A stretch of 64,000 bases of DNA from JABDMH01 sp965223215 (GCA_965223215.1 CBDCVZ010000010.1:7068001-7132000); one strand, 5' to 3'. Shown: positions 9,590 through 18,564, counted from the first letter of the stretch. Program-made: numbers and translations. Notes: generated by a model not told the origin, from the sequence alone.

Positions 9590-9735
9590 CTTCGGTATGA
9601 ATAAACAAATGTCTCCCCGACCCTGAAGATTAATGGTCTTGACCGTCAGAAATCGGAGACCGTTTGATTCGTAGTTGGGATCAGATAATTCTATGGTTCG
9701 AAAGGAGCTGATGAGAGATATTTTACAGTGATTTT

Positions 9736-10857
9736 CTAATGGTCGAATACAATGACACCTTTGGCATTTTTGCCTGCCAACATGTCGTCAAAGGCGAGTT
9801 GCAATTCATCTAATTCATATTCTTTCGTAATCATTTCATCAAGTTTGAGTTTTCCTTGTTGGTACAAAGAAATGATTTTAGGAAAGTCAATTTGCGGCCG
9901 GCATTTTCCGTATAGGGGGTTCAGGTAGATCTTATCCCATTCAAATAAGCTCATATCGATCGTGATGTCCTCTTCAATACCACTTACTTGTATGGCCGTG
10001 CCAGCATTTCGCACCATAGCCAAGGGTGCGGCACCAAGCGTCGGTATGGCCGTGCATTCAAAGGCATAGTCAGCCCCTCGACCAGACAGGAGATTCCTTA
10101 CCTTTTGAGCAGCATCACTCAGATCGTGATCGTCGCGGGTTGCCAAGATTAGATCGGTAGCACCAAATTGTTTGGCCAGTGATAATTTATGACTATTGAT
10201 ATCGATCGCAATGATGCGTGCAGCACCGGCAATCTTGCAGCCCTGAATAACATTGAGTCCGACACCTCCACATCCCAATATCACCGCCGAACTACCTGCT
10301 TTGAGTTTCGCAGCATTAATCACCGATCCATAGCCGGTCATCACACCACAACTTACAATGGCTGCTGCCGCAAAATTTAACTGATCGATGTCGATCTTTA
10401 TCAGCGCTGATTTCTTTACAAGGGCATATTCACTCAGGGTACCTAAATTGAAGGATCGCTCGATCGGTTTACCCTTCCACTGTGTTCCATGGAGATGTGC
10501 ATGCCCAGGAGTATGTCCATTGGCACCCGCCACCACGGGCGAATTGTTTTCGCAAATATGTTGATTGCCTTCTTGACATTGAAAGCAAGACATGCATGGG
10601 GTTGCCCAATTCAAAATGACTTGATCACCTACCGAAAAGTCTTCCACTTTTTCACCAATCTCCGCAACAATCCCAGCTCCCTCGTGCCCCATCAAAATCG
10701 GTTTGCCCCATGACAGGGAATCATAATCAGTATGACAAAGACCTGCAGCCTTTATCTTGACTAACACCTCCTGCTCTTCAGGTTTAGATAAAACGACGGG
10801 ATCGATGGAGAATGTTCCAGCTCCCAGACCGATGGCACTTTTTGCTATAATCGACAT
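9736..10857 (-). CDS. Zinc-dependent alcohol dehydrogenase (MDR superfamily)
   Basis: A 373-residue medium-chain dehydrogenase. Catalytic zinc ligands are visible in GLCHTD and GHEGAG, the structural zinc site as C-x2-C-x2-C-x7-C (PCMSCFQCQEGNQHIC), and the NAD(P)-binding Rossmann motif as LGCGGVGLNV followed by an acidic residue in IAIDIN. The lineage is close to class III and aryl-alcohol dehydrogenases. In characterised marine Bacteroidota, zinc dehydrogenases are found beside the P450 that demethylates 6-O-methyl-D-galactose. Here it lies 54 bases after the ferredoxin reductase on the same strand and is followed at once by the esterase. Oxidation of released formaldehyde is the likely role, by context. 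Confidence 0.85.
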   Translation of the reverse strand: MSIIAKSAIGLGAGTFSIDPVVLSKPEEQEVLVKIKAAGLCHTDYDSLSWGKPILMGHEGAGIVAEIGEKVEDFSVGDQVILNWATPCMSCFQCQEGNQHICENNSPVVAGANGHTPGHAHLHGTQWKGKPIERSFNLGTLSEYALVKKSALIKIDIDQLNFAAAAIVSCGVMTGYGSVINAAKLKAGSSAVILGCGGVGLNVIQGCKIAGAARIIAIDINSHKLSLAKQFGATDLILATRDDHDLSDAAQKVRNLLSGRGADYAFECTAIPTLGAAPLAMVRNAGTAIQVSGIEEDITIDMSLFEWDKIYLNPLYGKCRPQIDFPKIISLYQQGKLKLDEMITKEYELDELQLAFDDMLAGKNAKGVIVFDH

Positions 10858-10911
10858 TAGACTATGTTTACTCGCTGCAAGATGATAAACTGAGGTGGGT
10901 TAATAATGAAT

Positions 10912-12156
10912 TTAGGACGCTAAAATATTGGCTAAAACGAGGTCTTGGTCTGGGTTCGATAATTTATGCCGATTAATCTTCAATCTACCCTTGAGAATCT
11001 TGGTTCCAAGTACATAGGCCTTCGGATGGTTGGCTGCATCAACCGCCAGAAGATCGTCGCCATTAAAATACCAAACCGAATGCTTCCTTTCCTGATTTTT
11101 TTCCTCTCTCACAATGGCTTCATCATATCCCACCGAAAGCCCAACGGATTGAAACTTGACGTCATACTGATCAGACCAAAACCAAGGTAGTGCATCATAC
11201 GCTAGGTTTTTCCCGCAGATGTTGGCAGCAGCAATTTTAGCTTGATCAACGGCATTCTGAACAGATTCTAGACGGATCCAGCGATCGTAGTAGGCATTGT
11301 AATGTTTGGTGCAGTCACCCACGGCATAGATATCAGGTTTACTGGTGCATGCGTGCTCATTCACGAGAATGCCATCGTCGACCTCTAGTCCTGCCTCAGT
11401 AGCCAATTCTTGATTTACTCTGATTCCGATGCCGATGACGATAAGATCCGCGTCATAACAGTCACCCTCGGCGCAAAGGACCCTCGGCTTTGACCAGGAG
11501 CGATCAAGAGTCGACACCGTTTTCCGCGTGCAAATATTTACGCCATTTCTGGTATGAAGGTGCTCAAAAAAAAGTGACATTTCCGGCGCAGTCACTCGAG
11601 CTAAGACACGATCCTCTCTTTCTAACACCGTGACGGCTCCCCCCAATTTTTGGAGAGACGCGGCCACTTCTAGGCCGATGTAACCACCTCCCACGATTAC
11701 AACCCTTTTGTCCCCGCTTACTTGAAATGCTTTTCGAATGGCCAATGCATCATCTGCCCGTCGCAGTGAAAAGACCGATGCACAACCCACTAAACCAGGA
11801 ATAGGCGGCAGGAGTGGTCGCGCACCTGTTGCGATGACCAGCTTATGGTAGGGTTTTGTATCTCCACTGCTGAGTTGAATTTGCTTATTACGGGGATCTA
11901 TCTTTACCACTCCATCACCCAATGCCAAGGTGATGTTCTCCTTCTCGTAACTGAGGACTGGTTTGAGTAAATGTTTTGCTAGATCATCATCACTTGATAG
12001 AAATGCCTTGGATAGAGGTGGTTTGTGGTAGGGAAGATGTGAATGTTGATCATAGAGTACGATTTTGCCAAGCCATCCGTAGCGCCGTAAGGCGAAAGCA
12101 CAATTGACACCAGCATGACTGGCACCAATAATCGCACAAATCGCATCAGAATTCAT
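10912..12156 (-). CDS. FAD/NAD(P)H-dependent ferredoxin reductase of the P450 system
   Basis: A 414-residue pyridine-nucleotide-disulfide-type reductase of the putidaredoxin reductase group. It shows an N-terminal FAD site (AIIGASHAG), the central NAD(P) site (VVIVGGGYIG), the second FAD motif DIYAVGDCT, and a C-terminal reductase domain. No redox-active CxxC is present, as expected for this group. It transfers electrons from NAD(P)H to the ferredoxin encoded 24 bases upstream and on to the cytochrome P450. Gene order and tight spacing indicate one operon. Confidence 0.9.
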   Translation of the reverse strand: MNSDAICAIIGASHAGVNCAFALRRYGWLGKIVLYDQHSHLPYHKPPLSKAFLSSDDDLAKHLLKPVLSYEKENITLALGDGVVKIDPRNKQIQLSSGDTKPYHKLVIATGARPLLPPIPGLVGCASVFSLRRADDALAIRKAFQVSGDKRVVIVGGGYIGLEVAASLQKLGGAVTVLEREDRVLARVTAPEMSLFFEHLHTRNGVNICTRKTVSTLDRSWSKPRVLCAEGDCYDADLIVIGIGIRVNQELATEAGLEVDDGILVNEHACTSKPDIYAVGDCTKHYNAYYDRWIRLESVQNAVDQAKIAAANICGKNLAYDALPWFWSDQYDVKFQSVGLSVGYDEAIVREEKNQERKHSVWYFNGDDLLAVDAANHPKAYVLGTKILKGRLKINRHKLSNPDQDLVLANILAS

Positions 12157-12180
12157 GGTTTTTAAAATACGCTCGAAATA

Positions 12181-12489
12181 TTAATTGGCCACTTTTAGGG
12201 TAATACCGTCAAGTTGTTCACTTATTGGGAGCTGACAGGACAATCGACTGTACTTCGAAACATTATCGTCCAATTCCAACATATCCATTTCAATGTCAGC
12301 AGCATCGGCTAATCTACCAAAGAAGGAAGGTTCTACATGCACATGACAAGTAGCACATGAGCACACCCCACCGCAATCGCCATCGATCCCGGATACAGCA
12401 TTGGCAACCGCAAGCTCCATGACCGATCCACAAGTTCCTTCCAATGTGATTTTATCATCGTTCTGTGTAATAAAAGTAATTTTTGCCAT
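12181..12489 (-). CDS. [2Fe-2S] ferredoxin, putidaredoxin type
   Basis: A 102-residue vertebrate/putidaredoxin-type ferredoxin. The cluster ligands are Cys39, Cys45, Cys48 (C-x5-C-x2-C in DCGGVCSCATC) and Cys85 (RLSCQL). There is no signal peptide, so it is cytoplasmic. It sits between the P450 gene (75 bases upstream) and the ferredoxin reductase gene (24 bases downstream), giving a complete class I P450 electron-transfer chain. Confidence 0.92.
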   Translation of the reverse strand: MAKITFITQNDDKITLEGTCGSVMELAVANAVSGIDGDCGGVCSCATCHVHVEPSFFGRLADAADIEMDMLELDDNVSKYSRLSCQLPISEQLDGITLKVAN

Positions 12490-12564
12490 GATTCAGATTT
12501 TTAATGGATCACCTAATGATTTCGATTTAATTCGACGTGAAATGGAATACTAGTGTTTAGTGAA

Positions 12565-13725
12565 TTATTCTCTTCGATTAAATCTGACCGAGAGATGATC
12601 GTAGCCAACTTTGCGATTAAATTCGCCCCATTGCTCTATGTTTTCTTCTACCTTCAAAATGTCAATGGACTGAACCTTATGAGACAGGGTTTCCAATAGC
12701 ACTTTCATAATCTGACGGGCATGATGTGCTCCCAGGCATTTATGGTGACTAAAGCCAAAACCAACGTGGGGATTTAGTTTGCGGTCTAAAATAATTTCAT
12801 TGGGATTTTCGAATACAGTTTCATCACGATTAGCAGAGGCCCAGCATAGCGAAATGCGACCATCGGCTTTGATGGCATGCTCGCAGACTTGGGTGTCTTC
12901 TGTGACCACCCGGCCCATATGGGTAAGGGGTGAGAAATAGCGCACAAATTCTTCCACGGCTTTGCTGATGATCTGAGGTTCAGAGCGCATGCGATCTAGT
13001 GACATTGGGTGGTCACCTAAATAGGCAATGGCATTTGTCACGTAATTAATAATGGTGTCGCGACCTCCTGCAAAGGTTAAGATCATCACACCTCTAACTT
13101 CTTCTTTGGTTAATTTACGACCTTTAACTTCTGATCGTAGTAAAACCGAATATAAATCTTCTCCTGGATGATTTATCGCCTTTTCGATTTCTGCATCGAT
13201 ATAGTCGTAGAGCACATTCGCTTTGGTCGCGTCCAGTTTGGTTTCCTCACTCCGAAACACATGGGTTCCCCATGCAATCCAAGTTTCAGCCTCTGCAAAT
13301 GGAATATTTAACAGGAGGGTCAAAGCCCTTGATTGAAGACGCAGGGAAAACTCACGCACCACTTCTACAGTGTCCATCTGAAGGGCTTCTTCAACGATGG
13401 TCTCTATCTGCCCCCTGAGTTTTTCCTCATACGCCGGCTGAAGTGGCCGCCTAAACCATCCCTCCACCAAGGCGCGGTATTCACCGTGATCTGGAGGATC
13501 AACCTCAAAAGGAATTTGTCTGGTGTCTCTGATGTTAACCTCTGAGGGTACGACAATCCTTCCTGGTCTGGCAGCTGATTGAAAAGTTTTCCAATTGTGG
13601 GCACATTTTCTGACATCTTTGTGGCGAAGTACCATTACGACAGGATCATTTTGGTCGTTGATTTTTTCCCAGCCCTTTTCAGCTCGTTTCTCTTTGAATG
13701 GATCTGGTAAGGTACTTTTCTTCAT
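12565..13725 (-). CDS. Cytochrome P450, probable 6-O-methyl-D-galactose demethylase
   Basis: A soluble 386-residue bacterial P450. I-helix motif AGGRDT (219-224), ExxR as EFVR (259-262), and the heme loop FGFSHHKCLG with the axial Cys330. It is the first gene of a minus-strand operon that also supplies ferredoxin, reductase, alcohol dehydrogenase and esterase. Marine Bacteroidota that grow on porphyran use such a cassette to oxidatively demethylate 6-O-methyl-D-galactose to galactose and formaldehyde (established by biochemical work on Zobellia and Formosa). The GH117 gene nearby supports the same role here. The P450 family is certain; the substrate is inferred from context. Confidence 0.9.
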   Translation of the reverse strand: MKKSTLPDPFKEKRAEKGWEKINDQNDPVVMVLRHKDVRKCAHNWKTFQSAARPGRIVVPSEVNIRDTRQIPFEVDPPDHGEYRALVEGWFRRPLQPAYEEKLRGQIETIVEEALQMDTVEVVREFSLRLQSRALTLLLNIPFAEAETWIAWGTHVFRSEETKLDATKANVLYDYIDAEIEKAINHPGEDLYSVLLRSEVKGRKLTKEEVRGVMILTFAGGRDTIINYVTNAIAYLGDHPMSLDRMRSEPQIISKAVEEFVRYFSPLTHMGRVVTEDTQVCEHAIKADGRISLCWASANRDETVFENPNEIILDRKLNPHVGFGFSHHKCLGAHHARQIMKVLLETLSHKVQSIDILKVEENIEQWGEFNRKVGYDHLSVRFNRRE

Positions 13726-13792
13726 CTCTCTTTGGCTTGTCTAGGTAAGTATCTATGTTAGGTACACAAAAATTGCAATAACTCTCTCTGCT

Positions 13793-13860
13793 TACTTATC
13801 TTATTTTACCCAATAAGTAGTCTATTTTGTCGAATCTTGCTTGCATTTGTGATAAAATAG
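13793..13860. promoter_or_regulatory. Inverted repeats in the divergent P450/AraC control region
   Basis: The 145-base gap between the P450 and AraC start regions holds two inverted repeats: TACTTAT (13793-13799) with ATAAGTA (13813-13819), perfect, and CTATTTTGTC (13822-13831) with GATAAAATAG (13851-13860), nine of ten positions. Such symmetry between divergent genes may mark operator sites, perhaps for the AraC protein encoded alongside. The second pair could equally form a hairpin in the araC leader. Function is inferred. Confidence 0.4.
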
Positions 13861-13876
13861 CGTAGTTTGGGTGGCC

Positions 13877-14719
13877 ATGAAGCCAATCCTGGAGCAGATA
13901 CACCTCGGAAGACAGCAATCTATCATGGCTTTTCGATATGCCAAACAGAATTTTGAAACTCCTTGGCATTTTCATCCCCAACATGAGCTCACTTACATTG
14001 TCCAAAGCGTCGGCACAAAATTTATTGGTGATTATGTCGGCCCCTATGTACCTGGTGAATTGGTGTTGTTGAGATCAAAATTACCGCACACATGGAAAAA
14101 CGCCACGGAGCAAGAAAATCCCTGCATGTCTATTGTCGTTCAATGGAACGAAGGGATCTTCAGCGATATACCTGAGTTGCAGTCAGTCCATCAAATGCTC
14201 TCCAAAGCATCAAAAGGCATCATTTTTTCCCGAGACGTGGTTGAGCGCAGCGAAATGGTCCTGTTCAATCTACCTCAATTGGAGGGACAATTACTTTACG
14301 TACAATTGCTGTCTCTCTTGATTGAACTCTCGCACTGTGCATACCATACGCTTTCAGAAAATAGCTTCACACACAATCTTTCAACAGAGTTTAGCAATCG
14401 CATGTCAACAATTTATGAATTCGTAGCACAACATTATCAGAGGAAAATATACCTTCGAGAAGTGGCCCAATTGGTGAATATGTCAGAACAGTCTTTTTGC
14501 AGATTTTTCAGCAAGATGATGGGACGTCCATTTTTTACATTTTTAAATGAATATCGAATTAATATTGCAAGCCGAATGCTTGTGGACACCGATTGGGCGA
14601 TCGCGCAGATCAGTTTTGAATGTGGTTATGATTCCTTGCCATTTTTCCACAAGCAGTTTAAGAAATTAAAGTCGCAATCTCCATCAAAATTCCGCAAGAA
14701 GTATTCCCTTATTGTCTGA
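13877..14719 (+). CDS. AraC-family transcriptional regulator with N-terminal cupin
   Basis: A GTG at 13871 is in frame, but the ATG two codons later (MKPILEQ) is the more likely start. The N-terminal half is a cupin sensor domain (WHFHPQHELTYIV, GDYVGPYVPGELVLL). The C-terminal ~100 residues hold two helix-turn-helix motifs (LREVAQLVNMS and ISFECGYDSLPFFHKQFKK). It is divergent from the P450 operon, and activators of this type commonly control the neighbouring catabolic genes in response to a sugar ligand. Regulation of the P450 operon is therefore likely but inferred. Confidence 0.88.
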   Translation: MKPILEQIHLGRQQSIMAFRYAKQNFETPWHFHPQHELTYIVQSVGTKFIGDYVGPYVPGELVLLRSKLPHTWKNATEQENPCMSIVVQWNEGIFSDIPELQSVHQMLSKASKGIIFSRDVVERSEMVLFNLPQLEGQLLYVQLLSLLIELSHCAYHTLSENSFTHNLSTEFSNRMSTIYEFVAQHYQRKIYLREVAQLVNMSEQSFCRFFSKMMGRPFFTFLNEYRINIASRMLVDTDWAIAQISFECGYDSLPFFHKQFKKLKSQSPSKFRKKYSLIV

Positions 14720-14741
14720 ACATGATTTTTAAGATTGCAAG

Positions 14742-14840
14742 ATGGACAAGATGAACGATGAAGGCATCAATAAGTTGACTCATAAAATCATTGGTTGTGC
14801 CATGGAGGTCCATAACCAAATGGGAAATGGATTCCATTAA
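14742..14840 (+). pseudogene. Truncated GxxExxY-family protein
   Basis: The 32-codon frame reads INKLTHKIIGCAMEVHNQMG then a stop. This is the first helix and signature of GxxExxY proteins, which are normally about 125 residues. The rest is not found downstream; after the stop the sequence runs into the tail of a DUF1772-like gene on the opposite strand. It is a short 5' fragment left by a deletion. Confidence 0.65.
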
Positions 14841-14928
14841 CTTTGGAAATACAAGACTCCAATACCACCGAGTATTCAAAAAAAATGAAGAATACATCAT
14901 GAATATCCTAACATCATATACATCCTGT

Positions 14929-15418
14929 TCAGACAATTTTTGTAGTCAAATAAAATCCGTGCAATCCAAGAATCTGTGCCAATCCAAAAGAAGCGCCAAT
15001 GAGTGCACCCATAGCAAAAAGAATTCTTTGCCAGTGAAATTTAAGCCAGATCGTCAATTCATGACTGACTTCACTGATGGCTATGGTTTGTTCTGAAAAG
15101 GAGTTGTTTGGTGGGTAAGTAGTAGATTGGGAAATATAAGATGTTAGCGACGGTCAAAATAACGGTCAATCCCCAACGCAGCCGGGTATTCGGGTTCAAT
15201 AACAAAGATATTAGTGCCAGGATTAAGACTCCGGGTCCAAGTGGTTTCATCAAGCTTCCAATCTTATCGCCGTTAGCAGTAAACCAGTCCAAAAATTCTT
15301 GCGGTGGAGCGGATTTCCAAAATGGAACAAGTACAAGGGCAATTAAAATCATAGCTCCGATGAAGGCTCCATTGAGCGCAATGGTCGCCAATTGTGAAAC
15401 CTTGTTGGTAGTATTCAT
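14929..15418 (-). pseudogene. DUF1772-like four-helix membrane protein, frameshifted near the third helix
   Basis: The first frame encodes 115 residues with three hydrophobic helices and stops at 15071. In the next frame the sequence continues coherently after about base 15108 (NSFSEQTIAISEV, WLKFHWQRILFAMGALIG) and ends at 14929. The fused product would be about 160 residues with the C-terminal helix expected of DUF1772/anthrone-oxygenase-like membrane proteins. Removing one A from the AAA run in ACCAAACAA restores the frame. It may be a real pseudogene or a homopolymer sequencing error. Function of the family is poorly known. Confidence 0.6.
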
Positions 15419-15616
15419 TAGTCCTAAATTTCTAAATTATCCTTTTCAAGGCTGTGTCGTAATCTAACGAACAGCAATTTGGTCCCGAGTTGCGCATTTT
15501 GCCTAAGATCGCTGGTGCTGACGCTTTCATTTTTAATTATGGTGCTGTAGGTAATCACTTTGGTAGGTCCACTGCTGTTGACCTGTGATTTAGTAGTTTG
15601 ATGTTCGGTGCAAGTA

Positions 15617-16342
15617 CTAGCTAAGGGGTACTTCCAACAACATTATTTCAGATTTTTGCAATGGACGAATGAGTACGTTATCTGTCTCTTCAATACCTAT
15701 CTCGTCTTTTTCTCGGAGATGCCTTCCGGCCACTTCCATTTCTCCTTTTATCAATTTTACAAATAGGCCATTTGATGCATCATTTAGCTGATGGTATATT
15801 TCAGTGTTCGCGTCTAAAATACCATAGCTCATAAATGAATCGTTGGCAATTTGTAAACTATTCTCTCTGCCATCAGGTGAAATCAATAAACTTAACGTAT
15901 TGTCATAATCGTTCGGGTCAAGCTCCCTTTTCTGATAGTTTGGGTTGATCCCCTTCCTTTTCGGATGCAAGAACATTTGAATACCTCTAAAGTCTTCTTC
16001 TTTTGAGTAATTGTATTCTTCGTGCATAATACCTGTTCCCGATGTTATTAATTGTACTGCTTTCGCTCTCGTAATTCCAATATTCCCGGTAGTATCTTCG
16101 TGATGCCCGACTCCTTCTAAAAATAATGTGATAACTTCCATATCTCGATGAGGGTGCATGCCAAAACCTTTTGAATGGGGTGGCATACGCGCATCGTCTA
16201 AATTGTAGAGTATTCCAAAATTTCTGCGTTTGTGTTGAGCAAAATCGGGACGAAAGCTAAAATATATTTCAATGAAGCCCATGTCGCGATATTGTCTTTC
16301 CTCTCTAGGGTAACTCGTAATTTTCATCTTTGATTTCTTCAA
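15617..16342 (-). CDS. Pirin-family bicupin protein
   Basis: A 241-residue pirin: the N-terminal cupin carries the metal-binding motif HPHRDMEVITLFLEG, with the later His in GIMHEEYN. Length is standard. Bacterial pirins are metal-binding cupins, some with quercetinase activity, and often act as redox-linked regulators. It lies 19 bases after the isochorismatase-type gene on the same strand, so both probably belong to one small detoxification operon. The exact reaction is unknown. Confidence 0.85.
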   Translation of the reverse strand: MKKSKMKITSYPREERQYRDMGFIEIYFSFRPDFAQHKRRNFGILYNLDDARMPPHSKGFGMHPHRDMEVITLFLEGVGHHEDTTGNIGITRAKAVQLITSGTGIMHEEYNYSKEEDFRGIQMFLHPKRKGINPNYQKRELDPNDYDNTLSLLISPDGRENSLQIANDSFMSYGILDANTEIYHQLNDASNGLFVKLIKGEMEVAGRHLREKDEIGIEETDNVLIRPLQKSEIMLLEVPLS

Positions 16343-16361
16343 TAACCTGCTGATTTCCGCC

Positions 16362-16952
16362 TTACGACAGAATTTTGGGTAAGTATTCTTGGGTTATGAT
16401 ACCAATAAGTTTGCCGCCTTCTTCTGAAGACCAATCGGACGCCAATTCTGACAATAGGGTCAATGTCGAAGTCAGTACGACCCCCTCGTTTTCCATTCTC
16501 CTTAGAGCGAGATCGTTAGACGTTTTAGTTGGTGATCCAGAAGCATCAGGAATTGCAATGACCGTAAACCCCTCCTTAACTGCGCTAATGGCAGGATGCA
16601 CCAGACACACATCGGTTGTGATTCCAGCCATGATCAAATTTTTTCTACCAGTATTTCTTGCTGCTTCGGCAAAAGCGGGATCATCCCAGCAGTTTACAAT
16701 CCCCGCTCGGAGGATTCTCCTTTCGTAAGCTTCCGGAGCAACCTCTTGTAAATCTTTATAGAGAGGCCCCTGGGGAGCATCTTCCATACTGCTCGTTAAG
16801 ATCAGTGGTATGTCGAGTGCTTTGGCGGCTTTTGCCAAGACAGTCGTGTGCAGTTTGATTCTATCCAAGTCATCGGAACGGACCCAGCCCATTGTTCCGA
16901 CCTGGTGATCAATCAATAAGACTGCGGTGTTCTTTGATGTTAATTTCTCCAT
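16362..16952 (-). CDS. Isochorismatase-family cysteine hydrolase
   Basis: A 196-residue hydrolase with the nucleophile Cys in GITTDVCLVHPA, the acidic residue in LLIDHQVG, and an Arg rather than the usual Lys in the expected middle region (possibly RRILRAG). Related proteins (YcaC type) hydrolyse amides or have unknown substrates. It is upstream of pirin in a two-gene unit. A specific substrate cannot be read from the sequence. Confidence 0.82.
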   Translation of the reverse strand: MEKLTSKNTAVLLIDHQVGTMGWVRSDDLDRIKLHTTVLAKAAKALDIPLILTSSMEDAPQGPLYKDLQEVAPEAYERRILRAGIVNCWDDPAFAEAARNTGRKNLIMAGITTDVCLVHPAISAVKEGFTVIAIPDASGSPTKTSNDLALRRMENEGVVLTSTLTLLSELASDWSSEEGGKLIGIITQEYLPKILS

Positions 16953-17063
16953 GGTTATCAGATTTATTGAAACAATACATCAAAAATAGGGGCTGTTTCC
17001 AATCAAACTGTTATGGAAATACGACATAAAATTACCGAAACGCGACAGGCGCTGAGATGTAAT

Positions 17064-18071
17064 CTATCGCCTGAAATAAGAAGGTGGTTTACCAGTCCAG
17101 TTTCGAAACTGCATGATGAATGAACTGGGTTCCACATAGCCTAGGAACCATGCAATTTCATTGATATTGAGCTTGTTGTCCTTCAATAATCTTAATGCCT
17201 CTTCCGTTCGAATATTTTGAAGGATTTCACCATAACTGGATGACTCCTGTTTTAATTTTCTTTGTAATGTTCTTCCACTCACATTAAATAATTGTGCAGT
17301 ATCCGATAGACTCGGGACTTGATTCGAAGAATAGATTTCCCTTTTAATAAACTCGTAGATTTGCTTTGAAAGGCATCTTTCCTTGACATATTCTTCGAGA
17401 CTTCTTTTTGCCAATCCTTCGATATTTTCGAGGATTTTAGAATCTCTGTGAATGATCGGCTGATCGAGTGTCGTTGCTTTATATTCTAGAGCATTGATGT
17501 TCGCGTTGAAGTTTATCGGACAATTAAATATCTTGTCAAATCGTTCTGTCACACTCGGTTGTGGGATACGTAAGAATATACCTTCGGGCACATGGTTGTT
17601 ACCTGCTATTTGCTTAATGGTTTGTGTGATTAAGGCTGTCTGAGTAAGTACTACATGTTGAACTTGAGGGTGCTGGTGGATGACTTCGAGGATTATTCTT
17701 TCCCTATGATTGGGCTGAGAAACCAGGCTCATTCGAAGAAAATCTGAAACCAGCACTTCATATTTTATCATTTTTTCGATGGCTATCTTAATAGTCGGAC
17801 TGTACAAAAAGAACATTCCAGGCAGCCCAAGCTCTGCCATCGAGATCGAAGTGCCCAAATATAGACCAATTTGGTCATCCTCAATTATCGGTGTGACTTC
17901 GTCCCAAAATCTACGAATTAGTTTTGCATCTATTCGGTAGTCGGGATTAGAGTAGATTTCAGTGGAGATGTCCAAGTCCAGTAGAAGTTGATCACTATCA
18001 ACACCTTTTTTCTTAAGTGCATTTAGAACTGCTCGCAATAAGTGTGATGATATTGTGGAGTTTCTTTTCAA
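17064..18071 (-). CDS. AraC-family regulator with AraC-type arabinose-binding-like N-terminal domain
   Basis: A 335-residue protein. The N-terminal ~190 residues match the sensor domain of OruR/ArgR-type AraC regulators (helix-rich, ending near FRLP-like segments), and the C-terminal ~100 residues carry the DNA-binding domain (SDTAQLFNVSGRTLQRKLKQ and ISEIAWFLGYVEPSSF-like segment, here INEIAWFLGY). It is encoded upstream of the isochorismatase/pirin pair on the same strand, separated by 111 bases, so it may regulate it. Ligand unknown. Confidence 0.85.
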   Translation of the reverse strand: MKRNSTISSHLLRAVLNALKKKGVDSDQLLLDLDISTEIYSNPDYRIDAKLIRRFWDEVTPIIEDDQIGLYLGTSISMAELGLPGMFFLYSPTIKIAIEKMIKYEVLVSDFLRMSLVSQPNHRERIILEVIHQHPQVQHVVLTQTALITQTIKQIAGNNHVPEGIFLRIPQPSVTERFDKIFNCPINFNANINALEYKATTLDQPIIHRDSKILENIEGLAKRSLEEYVKERCLSKQIYEFIKREIYSSNQVPSLSDTAQLFNVSGRTLQRKLKQESSSYGEILQNIRTEEALRLLKDNKLNINEIAWFLGYVEPSSFIMQFRNWTGKPPSYFRR

Positions 18072-18084
18072 TTTGCTTTCAGTT

Positions 18085-18261
18085 TTACTTTCTTGGTTTG
18101 TCGACTTGCTGAATTACTTCGTAAATAAATTTGAGTAGGTTCGTTAGATCAGCCAATGTGATCATTCCAGGGGAGATATTCCCAAGGCTCAGGCCGGCAC
18201 GATCCCCAGATTCATTGGTCAGACCAAGAGCCTTTTCCAAGGTATTCATCGCCATTGACAT
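18085..18261 (-). CDS. Small hypothetical protein
   Basis: A frame of about 58 codons from the ATG at 18261 (a TTG two codons upstream is also possible), ending 14 bases before the AraC gene. The C-terminal half (LADLTNLLKFIYEVIQQ) could be an amphipathic helix. No family is recognised. It may be a small leader or regulator co-transcribed with the AraC gene, or a chance frame. Confidence 0.3.
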   Translation of the reverse strand: MSMAMNTLEKALGLTNESGDRAGLSLGNISPGMITLADLTNLLKFIYEVIQQVDKPRK

Positions 18262-18273
18262 TCGCAAATTGTC

Positions 18274-18459
18274 CTACAGATAAATGTCGAAGTGGTTTTG
18301 GTGTCTGATTTCGATTCTGCCAATTTTACCAATTCTACCTAGATGTATTCTCAAAGTCTCTGCCTCACAATCACATTGATCCTCTGCCAGAAATGCTTGG
18401 AGGAGATTCGGACCTGTGCTTGGCTTTTTAGCTAGTTTACCCATGCAGGATGGAGCCAT
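18274..18459 (-). CDS. Small hypothetical frame, unrecognised
   Basis: A 61-codon frame with two close Cys residues (QCDCEAE) and a short basic segment, directly upstream of another small frame on the same strand. No signal peptide, domain or conserved motif is evident. Either may be noncoding. Confidence 0.2.
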   Translation of the reverse strand: MAPSCMGKLAKKPSTGPNLLQAFLAEDQCDCEAETLRIHLGRIGKIGRIEIRHQNHFDIYL

Positions 18460-18564
18460 TTTTGATTTGCTAGCCTATTCGAAGCAAGCAATACTAACTA
18501 GCAATGATCTCGTAGTCGGTCACCTACTTGCTAAAGATGCTCGCAGGTGATGCAGGGTATACCT

